Source of the DNA: Tomocerus qinae
Taxonomy: Eukaryota > Arthropoda > Collembola > Entomobryomorpha > Tomoceridae
Direction of reading: 5' to 3'
Length of the DNA stretch: 64,000 bases
Assembly: GCA_020055645.1 (NCBI GenBank)
Contig: CM034548.1
Location: forward strand, 14,880,001 to 14,944,000
In this document: piece after piece, positions 51,501 to 62,300 of the stretch
How the letters are laid out: each line of letters opens with the position of its first letter
Numbering within the stretch: the first letter of the stretch is position 1
Notes under the pieces: generated by a model
Seen by the model: the letters and a program-made list of their open reading frames with translations, nothing else
What the model was told of the DNA's origin: nothing
Databases searched by the model: none
Translations under genes and position numbers: made by a program

Positions 51501-53285
51501 TTCCACGTTCATTCTCCATTCGCTATTCATAAAGAATTGTATTAAACACATTTTGTATAGATACGTCACTCAATTACTAATTGCTTTAACTACCCTATGA
51601 CAATGCCAAAATGCTCGTCATGTGAAGACTATGAGATAACTATAATAAAAAGGAAAATTATTTTTTTGTTGCTTTAATTCTGTTCAAACTTTCTAGCTAT
51701 CTAAAGTTTCTCCGATTAAATTATAGTAAAATGCTGGAAAGCTCATTTGATTTAAGTAATTATTTTGCCCAATGGATTTGATTATAGGAGATACATTTAT
51801 TTTCATAGTCATATGTAATCGTAGGTTAAAATGATAATAATTCTTTGAGTTTACCTAATGCGAATTCCCCTGGCCATGATTTATTATTGATAGTATCTGC
51901 TGCCCATTTCACAGCTGCGAGTTGTTGGAACGCATGAACGTTTAAAGAGTCGCATGGGACTCTTGTGGAAGAACTCTTTGTATTATTGGCCTTGTGGCCA
52001 ACGGATTGGTGCAAGTCCACAAGAATACCTGAAAAAAGAATAAAAATGGCAAGGTAGAGGTAACAGTATAGGTAAGTAACAACTACGTGTAAACATTAGC
52101 CTACCTTTCGAAAATTCCAATAGAGGTTAATCGATTTGTGAATGAATGAATATTTTGTAGTACATAAACAGCTCCTGTCATTTGTACATCCCTAATGAGG
52201 CAATAAATGTATCCACACACTGCTATTTACTATGTTCGTTCACTTTCTGGTGGCGGACAGAGGTAATAATAAAATCATAAAGCTTTTCAGCTATTAGCTG
52301 TCTACAAATTCATAAAGCAGAGACATGAAACGGATTTATATACTTTGGGATATGCAATTCTGTGTATAGCTTGCTTTTATCTCCTCATTTCAACTTTTAT
52401 TTTATGTACTTTACCATAATTCTAACAAACCACAAAGTTACTACATTCAGAAAGAAAGTGATCTGACCCTCTTTTAACCCATTCGGACGTTTTACAGACT
52501 GGAACTGTGGCATTTCGTGACAATAAATCCGCAGGAAATTTCTCAAAGTAGGAAGTTGAGATATATATACTTACCTTCCGTAACCACATACAGAAATACA
52601 TACGGAATTGTTCAATACTTAACTTTTTGCGACATTTTACCCAATATCCAACATTTCATAAAGCTATATAGACTTATAAAGTATAAACTATGTACGGAAT
52701 CCAATGTTTGTACTACAAAATTGCTAATAACGTTTTAGCGTCAGTGTTTTACTAGCTAATGGTTAAAATGGTAATGTCCACCATTCTCTATTGGTAGGCT
52801 AAAATCTTTTTTACAGCCAGCAACCACAATAAAAATATTTGCAACTAGCCATTTTAGCCGGCTAAAATTATTTACTACAATGTAAAAAAAACAGGCTAAA
52901 ATAAAACACTGGTTAATTTGCACTTGAAATCAGAAGGATACTAGTATTACCTATATTTATCAGCTAAGGAAACGGAAATGAAAATTTAATACCAATAAAT
53001 ATCAAGAATAACTTTTTTTTCGCATTTCAGTCAAGTTAACTACCTGTCTCGAAACGTGCAATAAAACATTTCTGTTTTATAGTTAGTTCTTACACGCGTA
53101 TACCTATTATGTAATTTTCTGCAGGGTGGATATAAATTCTTTGCTATATTTGTTAATGTAGTAAATTGTCACTTACCGACTGCGGCCCGCTGCTTGTGTT
53201 CCGACTGGGCTAAACTGCATGGAAGCACTAACAGAAGAAATGCAATCGAGCTGGAAAGTAGGAAGACAAAGCCGGATGACAGCAT
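42009..53285 (-). CDS. Class C GPCR with Venus-flytrap domain, no cysteine-rich domain (10 exons)
   Basis: Ten exons join without phase conflict into about 928 aa. Residues 1-26 are a signal peptide (hydrophobic FLLSSSIAFLLLVLP core, likely cleaved after SLA). Residues about 37-500 are a Venus-flytrap ligand domain: AVKWAADTIN, then VVRDTCGES, and at its end GKLVSRKYDLYL, as in metabotropic glutamate receptors. A cysteine-free linker of about 80 residues replaces the usual cysteine-rich domain. Seven membrane segments follow at about 574-599, 610-633, 642-665, 681-702, 723-748, 759-780 and 785-810. The TM3-loop2 disulfide pair (CNLR; FNECF), the NEGKW motif before TM6 and YVPKL after TM7 are class C hallmarks. 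The tail is Ser/Pro-rich (PPPPPMP). It should be a plasma-membrane, G-protein-coupled receptor. The ligand is unknown. Drosophila CG32447-type orphan receptors are a possible match that I could not check. Confidence 0.87.
42635..43441 (-). CDS. Class C GPCR, coding exon 9 (linker and TM1-TM5)
   Basis: A 269-codon exon with acceptor gtgagcag and donor TGG|gtaaat. The first 80 residues hold no cysteine. TM1 to TM5 follow, with Cys in QRMC (loop 1), CNLR (top of TM3) and FNEC (extracellular loop 2). Confidence 0.93.
43564..43866 (-). CDS. Class C GPCR, coding exon 8
   Basis: A 101-codon exon with acceptor ttccgcag and donor CAG|gtgggt. It closes the Venus-flytrap with INHQGKLVSRKYDLYL, the counterpart of the mGluR GDAPGRYDI segment. 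NETEC is a potential glycosylation site. Confidence 0.85.
44064..44084 (+). repeat. (TTAG)n microsatellite in receptor intron
   Basis: Five TTAG tetramers between receptor exons 7 and 8. TTAGG is the usual arthropod telomere unit, but this is TTAG and short, so no telomeric origin is implied. Confidence 0.85.
44429..44593 (-). CDS. Class C GPCR, coding exon 7
   Basis: A 55-codon exon too short to stand out alone. The acceptor is ttgttcag and the donor GAT|gtaagt. The text starts DSLTHESNAETREYV and contains two Cys and a basic QRKRSS stretch. Placement rests on open frame, splice sites and phase 0 at both ends. Confidence 0.75.
45367..45618 (-). CDS. Class C GPCR, coding exon 6
   Basis: Acceptor aattatag, donor AAG|gtacac, 84 codons. 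Encodes VQSVVLLLEPSELERLV and the KSWILGTVGMD strand typical of lobe 2. Confidence 0.85.
45862..46050 (-). CDS. Class C GPCR, coding exon 5
   Basis: Acceptor atttttcag, donor GCT|gtaagt. Encodes 63 residues (AIISLINQLSSTSVAVISS onward), the lobe crossover and the start of lobe 2. Confidence 0.85.
47499..47671 (-). CDS. Class C GPCR, coding exon 4
   Basis: Acceptor ctattttcag, donor GAG|gtacca, moving to phase 0. Encodes VIVIGSRNNERI through NVFTTAPDISS, which fits the lobe-1 region near the ligand cleft (TAP/S-type segment). Confidence 0.85.
50327..50428 (-). CDS. Class C GPCR, coding exon 3
   Basis: Acceptor aaatgacag, donor ATTG|gtaacc. Encodes DIVVRDTCGESEIAL, the conserved second strand with the D-x-C-G motif found in class C ligand domains. 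Confidence 0.85.
51855..52028 (-). CDS. Class C GPCR, coding exon 2
   Basis: Acceptor ttttttcag, donor TTAG|gtaaac. Encodes the first lobe-1 strand and helix of the Venus-flytrap (ILVDLHQSVG ... QLAAVKWAADTIN). NNT and NNKS are potential glycosylation sites. Confidence 0.85.
52742..52911. mobile_element. Short hAT-like MITE in receptor intron 1
   Basis: The element starts CAGTGTTTTA and ends TAAAACACTG, a perfect 10-bp terminal inverted repeat with CAGTG ends as in several hAT groups. GGCTAAAAT occurs three times inside, with ATTTTAGCC facing it. No convincing 8-bp flanking duplication is visible, so family assignment is tentative. Confidence 0.5.
53177..53285 (-). CDS. Class C GPCR, coding exon 1 (signal peptide)
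   Basis: The ATG at 53285 starts a classic signal peptide. The donor GTC G|gtaagt is consensus. The exon probably begins at 53337 after a ctgttttag acceptor, which implies an upstream untranslated exon beyond 53.4 kb. The longer open frame upstream is discounted for that reason. Confidence 0.8.
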
Positions 53286-53337
53286 TTCTCCTGTTTTTTC
53301 TACCTCCGAGTAACTCTGGGTCTTTTCAAATCCACAT

Positions 53338-56300
53338 CTAAAACAGAAAATAATTAGGAAACCATTAGAATTATCACATGTTGATCTTTCAGAGAAATTT
53401 GATTGAAAGTAACCACAAATATTTAAAATGCACCCTTTCCTCCTAGGAACAAATGCATAGCGCTTAACAAACAATTGAAATAAATAACAAGCCAAAGAAC
53501 AGCAAGCCAAATGCTGTAAGATTTCGACCCAATTAAACATTCTTAAACAAAGCACAAGTTTAAACCAATTTCCTTGATTTAAAAGTAATAAAAACGGATA
53601 ATATATCCTTACAAACCATAATTCAAGCATAAAGATTCATGTATAACATTGCAAATTAGCGATTAATTTGTCTTATGATAGATTTACTATGCTACGTTTA
53701 CTACAAATTGCATAATGGCATACTAACAAAGCTCCAATTTATAAAAATCCTAGAAATGAAGTAATAGTTAATGGAAGTATGGTATTAACAATCATGCTGA
53801 CTACTTTGCTGTTAGTCGAGTGTAAATGCAGTAATTTTGTTGAATATTTACCATTTAAAGGAGATAAGCAACCATGCATGCCAAATAAACTACAGACAAA
53901 CAATAAATTTCAATGTACCTAACAATAATGCTAATAATATATTATTTCATTGAGTTGCTCTATAAAGTACGCACTTAATCGAAATTGTATCAGCTCTCAG
54001 CACTCTCCAATTAAACACCCTAATTTCCATCATTTTACGTAATAGAAAATTATGCACAACTTGTTCACAAGTACCTAAATATGTACATACGTTAAACGAT
54101 GTTGGGTATTCAATGCATCATGGAGTAACAAATCTCAAGTTTCACATACGTTTTGGTTAGAATAATGAAAACGGTTCATGTGCCTCACTTGAGTTAAGGG
54201 GTGGCATACCTAGGTACAATAAATGAGAAGAATCCAAAGATCAGCCGCCAACTATACATTTTATCATCTAAAAACCTGTCCAAGTACTACTGTTAGAGTA
54301 CAGTGATGAACATTTTATTAATGTTAGCTACAACTACCATGATAAGTATTTCTCCACCTCCAACTACAATTATCTAATACAAAAATGTAGCAATAATTAT
54401 TTTAAGTTCAAAAAATATACTTATTGAATCCATATAAAATAATTGGTAAAACTTTACTTATATAGGACTCACAATTAGTATAGGAAGCCCTACTTAATGT
54501 AACGTAATGCTCTGTAACAAGTTTATACTATACGTCGTTCTTTCGATTTAGGTACACTAAGTACACTTTGTATCGTTTTATCAAAGGTATTTTGACAATA
54601 ACAGCAAATTGAACCGAATGTCAAGAATTCTATGTGGAATATACGAATAAAGTATTTATCTGTATAAAGATCAATAGAAATAAAGTGTATACAGCAACTG
54701 CAACATTCGATTCCAATAGTTTTACAGCATTGTTTATTAGCTATCTAGTATCAATACTCTATCCATATTCATGAGTAAAAACTATTATAAAAGTCTCCTA
54801 CGAAATTATCCCACCTCCTACTATTTTCAGATGATCCAGTTTTATTCTACATACGGTGTCCACACTGAAATGTCAAAACATCAACCCCTTTATACCATGT
54901 CTATTAAAAATGTCAACACCTTTTTGTCAATACCCCTAGTATTAATCAGCAACCTTTTGGTAGACAAACATGTTTTATCCCTTATGCATGGACATGATTG
55001 GAATTGCTAGCTGCTAGGTCTGAAAATCATAAATTTGAAAAATATGGTAATTTGGTGTGCCGCGAAAAAGTTGTGCTGATAAAATGGTATGTTGACATTA
55101 GATAAGTTTGTGTCGACAAAAATATGCTGACAACATGGGGTTGTTCTTTCAGTTGATTGAATTTTCCCTGTGGGAAAATGACAAGTCAGAAATAGTTCCA
55201 TAATGCTCTATATAGTTTAACTAGCGTGTATTATAATAATAGTGATACATAGGTTATAGCAAATATGTAAAAGTAAGCACATGTAGTCCTGACAGGTGGT
55301 AGCGATACTAGATAATGTGAAAATTGACAGGATGTCCTCGACAAAATATGACTACTACCAGCATTATCTCAAATCATTAGAGAGGACATAATGCCTAGGT
55401 ACTATGAAGCCTTTTGGTGTGTGTCTGTGTAAAGTATTGTGGAAGGAGAAAGACTACATTATTGCATTATTGAATACTGCTACACATAATATTATTGCTG
55501 GGAAGTTTTTGTCTGGGATATCCAGGTGAAGATTTAAGGATACTTTATGCAGAGAAGGAGTAAAGGGTTATGTTATAAGGTTTGTCTGAGGCATGAGCAT
55601 GACTGACTTCTACTGTGATTCCGGTTTCAATGAGACAAAAAATATCAGCTGCTAACCTACCTCCTGCATTTTGGAACCTGTCAAGAACTTCCAACTATCT
55701 ATACCTAAACTACTAAACCAGTTGCCACACCACTAGTTTCCAGCCTTCCGAAATAATGTTTTCAAATACGAACCACGCTTACCACAAACTGATAGCCATA
55801 GAATAATATTTTTCAGCTGCACCAACCCAACTACATTTGCTCTATATTATGCTATCTCCTAAATCGACAACTGGACAATAATATTATGCTTTGTAGCATA
55901 CTGATGACAAAATTACTTCTCAAATTAGCTAACAGATACATTTATTTAGCTTTTATAGGGACAATCAACTATATTTCAAGGTGAGCATTGAAATTAAATA
56001 AATAACTACCTACACAACAAGATATGACTTGGCATAGTGTAAAGTACATAGACATCATTTACACTTAGTTAAGTAAATTAGCTGTAAGGGTGTCTGTATC
56101 TATAAACCTCAGGCTGTGCAGAACCTGTTAGACATCGATTTCCAATTTATGCACAGTTTATATCATTTACAAATATTTAGGTACCTAACTGATAACGGAG
56201 ATCTGTAAAAGTCTGCTCGTATGTACATGAATTGAAAACCATTTTATTGTATTTACTAATTAAACTCAGAAACTAAATTTAGGAAAACAGATTTCTATGT

Positions 56301-59300
56301 TTGCTCAGTAGGAAGCCAACTTGGGATAACAAATTGAGTTTTAAAATCTTAAATGGAAATCCTTTACTAAGAAAAACTTTTCAATCGATGTAAAATAAAA
56401 AATGAAAATTTTTCATCATAGATAGATGTAGGGTACTTGTTATATGCATTGAATTCTACAGTTTAATAGCAAAATCATATTAAAATACAATAATGATTTA
56501 CAATTACTAAATGGAGAATAGCGGATACATTTAACATTTCTCATTTTGTATTGTACTACATAATAAATAACTTAAAACCGGTCAATCTACCAATACTAGA
56601 ATATGCACTCCATCAACTCCAATACGTACTGTAGAAATTTCTAATTTTAAATTCTAATTTAATATTCAGCAAGTATTTTCTCTGTTTGGAAGGAAAATGA
56701 AGACGCTTCTAATTATAATTAATCTTGGTACACCGAAGTAATTAATTGTTAATGCTCCCTTTTGTGAATCCAGTTTTTGTTAACTTAATTATCATTATCA
56801 TTAACAATTATCAAGATTTTTTGCAGAGAAACTGCTGATTTCAATTCGAACAAGCTGATACGATGGGCAGATGACGATAAGGAGTATAATATAAACTCTA
56901 CAGTTACCTTATTAAATTCCATTCCCTTATTTAAGCAAAATAATAACTTATATTATAGATTTATGGAGGATTTCTGACTTGTGATGAATGGTGTGTCAAC
57001 AGATTTTCAAGGTAAATCTGCCAAGTCAATCTCAGTTAGTTCTGCTACAATTTTATCTCTGTCATCATCAAAGTTTAGCTTATATGCTTCAGTATTTTAC
57101 TGAAAAACCACTCCTTTGTTCAGAAAAGTAGTGGATTTACGTATAACTTATATACAGTTGGTTATTAGGTACATGTAGGTATATTCGTCTAAATCACGGC
57201 AGTTTTCCTTGTCTGGTGTTCTTTGAGATGTGAAATGCAATACAGCATAAAGCACAGAACAGATAACTGATGATTAAATAGATGCTATTACTAAGAAACA
57301 CAAAAACTTACGAATTCCTAGAGGAATTCGAACGTAAAAGAAGCTGAAATAATGCGATGGAACGTTCTCGACAGGAGCAATTGCATGCAAATATTAATTA
57401 ACTTCACTGTATTTTTTTGTAAATCATTCTCAATATTATTATCTCGTGTTTTCTCAACCATTAACAATAAGAGCATACATTATATCTTCAGTTTCGGTAC
57501 GTTTCAATTCTATGGATAAAATAACAAATCCCAATCTCACGAGAATAAATAGCGTATTTACTATAGAGCTAAATAATATCAGGGTTAGTCAATCATTTTT
57601 GTTGAAACTTGATTCGTGCCAAAATATTTAGATTGCTGTTGTAAGGATCAATATAATAAGCACATTAACTATGCCGCGATTATTGTATCTGTAATTAGGT
57701 GAATTTTCTTATGGATAAATTAAAAGCCATAAGTGCTATAGGCCTTCGCATATTAATTGAAAAAGTATTTCTTTGTTTTTAGGAGATTTCCTCAATAATA
57801 CCCAAAAGGCTACACAGCTCAGAGTAAAAAAGGAATAAAAAAGGATTTTCCCATGTATGCTGCTATGAGGTAAACTGGTATAAAATGGCAATTATATAGA
57901 TGACGAAGCCAGTGAATGATCAAGTACATAGGTCTACTACTAAAAGGTTTCACGACTCTTATTTCAGAAGCATCCCATCGCTTTTTTGCATCCGTTCAAA
58001 GGAATCATCGAGGCAGGCATCAATTCCCCAAAGCACAATATTCATTCTCGATTAATAAATAAATACAGGGTACGGCGAATCATATGCAGACAATGTATCA
58101 TATTATGTAATTATACAATCGACCGCCTCATTTGTTGCGTGTTGCTAAATACGACCTTTTACATGATGCTAATAAACATTAGTATTAATTTTTAAGTGGG
58201 TGTACCAAAGGAAATTGCTCTCGAGAATATAATCTCATCAAATAATAATTCGTTCATTAGTCATAATGGCAATAAATCTCGGTGTCTGTGTATACTAATT
58301 GTAGGAATAGCTAAAAGTGCATCGAATTCACTTTATCCTTCCCTTTGCTTGTTATTTGTAGATATTTTCATGGGGTGTAATTATCACACAGACAGACAGA
58401 TTACATAACAGTCTATGAAGAAGTTTGCAGACCACCCTTAGTTAATTGGCACTTAAAATCACGCAATGTGCCGGCGAATACTATACAGCTATATAGTTTA
58501 TATGCTACAGGATATACATAGACACCACCTTAGTGGAATTAGCAAGAGTTTTTATGTCTCCTAAGATGATACTCGCATTTAGTTTTATGATGTAAGCGGC
58601 GGATCTGCTTCTTTTGTTTACAGTCAAGTAATTCATGTGTCTCAAATCTCAAAACGACAATCATCGCATTTACAGGCTGGAGTGGATTCATGTAAGTTGT
58701 CTAATAACTATGTATAAAGACAACACAGGAAAACTGTGGTACAATTGAGCAAAAACAAAAGGAAATAGAAAGGACGTGTATAAACGCAGTAGAATTATAG
58801 GAATGCTATCATCTCATCAGAATTCTCAGTCATATGTAGACTTAAACAATTACCTACATAGAAAAACGCCTATTCTCTGATGTGAGTGAGCTCATTCTGC
58901 TAATACATAATAAATGTCTCTCCAACAAAAAGGAAGGAAAGAACTACTTTCTGCTACTCCTCTGGCTACTTCTTCTCAATTCTGGGCCGATATTAATATT
59001 ATTATTGCACGCCTAATGTAACCTGATTTTCATGTATTAACTATTTCAGTGTCGGTATACTTACAGACTACAATGGCAGAAACGAGCTAACGAGTCCTAT
59101 GCAAAATGATATAACGCAATAAAATTGCATTCAGCGTAATCCAATGTAATAATGTGTCAAAGAACTGACGAGCATCTGCCGTGGGAATACTTTGAGACTT
59201 GTATACAATAATTGTTGATCACGGGGCTGATATTAACGTTGTTGAGTCGGTTATTTATTTACGTATAACTACTACAACAATGTGTAATCCTTTCATAATT

Positions 59301-62300
59301 AACTCCGTGATCTACTGACTACTGGCTACTGGTATTTATGACTTTTCTTACGTTATAACTTACAAATGTAAATATATAATAACTATTTACCACTTTGATT
59401 GCTATGCATGTTTTTGCAATCTGCGCACAATTACAGATACTACCATTATTATTCTACCCACCTTGTTCAATCTACGTTTACTTAGTATTTAACGCTGAAG
59501 GCAAATCCTCTGCTGCAACTTCCAACAATTTCATTCACAACTCTCAAGAAGATAAAACCTTTCCTCCATTCTTTTATTACTCTTCACGCTTATATGCTTA
59601 TTCGTGAATGTCATTGTTTGCACTTTATAACCACTCTTTCGTTGCACTTTTATCATTAGACTGTAGAAATGTTTATAAATTAATTATAAATGTTTATAGA
59701 ACGACGTATCAATATACTCGTCATTTTCATTTCAATAAATGTAATAAAATAATACTGTTTGGCCTATTTGATTGGTAATACACTTGCACCTTGCTAAACA
59801 TCATTTCAAAAGTGTAGATCTAATTTATTTTATGTGACATAATTAAAATATTGCAAATAGGGCGGATGCCCTTGCAGCATATCTGTATAGTAGTAACTTA
59901 TCTAATACTTTTCTGAGTCATATGCATCATATAGATTAATCTATAGTCTTTCTCTTAAGTACACAAACTCTTGCTTCATTCTCCTCTATGTGTGATATAA
60001 AATGTGTCAATAGCATTTAAATGCACAAATGTTTAAAACTAGGATATGGTAAGATATAAGCAACCTACGGTTTAAAATCATGACGAGTATAGTTAACACA
60101 AAAATATATGATCCGAAGGAACAATAAATGCATAGTAAATATAAGAGTAGGTAATTAAAGGCATTACTCACAAGAACCTGATGCGTAACCACCTAAACTA
60201 GAGCAATATCAGGAATTACGATGAATGTAACCGTATTAATCTATAAATAATGTCAACTCAGCACTAATTTTGTACGACTCAAAATCAAGATGAGTTTTCT
60301 CAACCAACATGTAACTTTCGTTTGGTAGATATAAATATTTGTCATCAAAGGGTAATACAATACAGCTGTAGGTCTCCTATAGTTATTATGTGGATAGACA
60401 CACTAAAAAAAGTCATTTTTAACTGGCACAGGAAAATATTATGGTATAGGAATATTACAAGAGCAATCAAAGTCCTAGTTGAGTTTGTGGTTCCTTAGTC
60501 CTTAAGTATCACAAGTCCGAAAGACCGAGGCTTCGCCAAAAGTAACCACTAAAGTCTAACAAAGTATAATCTTGATGTATTTCTATATCGGTTGAGAAAA
60601 CCACAAATAAACACGCGTAGGTTGGTTGAGGATACAGAGTGGCTTGGCTGTACAGCTTTTATAAGTAGTACTAAATACCACAGGATTTCGTTCTGCATTG
60701 TGACCATATATGTAGAACAAGGCATCAGGTGTAAAAAATTGAGACGAGACAAATACTGGCTCAAGAGTGCTCAATCACAAAAGGGATTTGACTGTATTCA
60801 ATTTCAATACGAGTATTTGCCGACTAATCCGGATAACCCGCTTTGTCTACGATGCATACACACCCTGCAATAACTTATTACAGATATAATATTATAATTT
60901 GGGGTGGTTTTCAGAATACATTTTTCTGGTGTGCTCAGTGCACATACATAGACTTACACTGACAATGAAATTGAGATTATGTCGGAGCCAGGCTGGCAGT
61001 TAAATAGAAAGAGACCATTACTACAGTTGAGATAGCCTAGGTAGGAATAGGGGCGACTTGGTCTGACTGGACTGGGTGCCTGTACAACTTGGATACTACA
61101 TTATCTCGGTTTATAATCATAATATCCCTAAATCCGAGTCCCATTGATATCAGGGTCATTCTCATAGCGATTTCCTTCTTTTACATGCTCGACTGCCATT
61201 AATGAAGACATCGTAGCCGTAAGTAACTGAATTAGAATGCCCTGCCTGACTTTACCTTTTACCTCCTGCATACTTTTTCTTCACCCAAACTCTTCCATTA
61301 TCAAACAATACAAAAAGGTCACTACATAATTCATTATATTTTTACCCATAGCTGAAGCTATATTTGTACTCGAACACTCTTTAAAACTATATTAGTATAC
61401 ATTCTACATGGTTTCAATCAAGACGGTGATTACTTATTTACAACTATTGCGTCAAAACTGAGTTTCCTTACCTATATGTGAAAAATACTTTTAAAAACTT
61501 TAATTAATAGCAAAGTCTCGTTATCACTTATCTTGACAAATATAACTTCTAAAAACTTAACCCACCCATTCATTATTAAGGTGGGCATTCTAGACCTGTT
61601 ATGGACTGTCACAAAATTTACTGCGCTAATCTCAGAATACCATACAATAATATCAAATTGTATCCTATCAAACTTTGCTAACTACTTTTGAAATGGGGCA
61701 CCATTCTTTGCATCAAAAGTAAGTATAGCAAACTCGAGTGAATACTTAGGCTCAATATTATCAATATCAGTAAAATTTAGTTGGCCATAGTAAGACTTTT
61801 TTGCCTCTTTTTCTTGTACACGCATTATACCATGCCCAATGGCAACTTTGCAAGCTGAATAATAAAAAAGAAAATACTGAAAAAGTTAGCAAAAGCATGC
61901 AAACTATTTGCATGGGCAAGTTCAGCTCAATCAATATTATGACTTTTACTATATTTAATTTACCTAACTGTACAGATTAAGATAAACGTAGATTCATGCT
62001 TTCCCCACAATAACAGAACTAAAAAAACAGAATTACTTCACCAAAAATATAGAAACAACTAAAACATATATCAATGATAATCATTTGTTTGTCAGAACTA
62101 GAACCTTTCTAAAAAACTGACCTTACATCGTTACACCTAAAAGTACAATTTACAGCAACCCTTTTGATAAACTTTGATTCAGTGGTCTACTTAGTGACTT
62201 GGCTAGATTCAGTTTTATTTAGTCTATGATAAATTTGCCTTTGCATGTACAGTGATTTTTTACAATTATAAAATACATGCGTCTGAGTAAATACTATAGC

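Noticed and set aside
53286-53630. N-terminal extension of the receptor in the same frame
   Set aside because: An acceptor (ctgttttag) lies at 53338, and the ATG at 53285 begins a textbook signal peptide. The upstream translation is not receptor-like.
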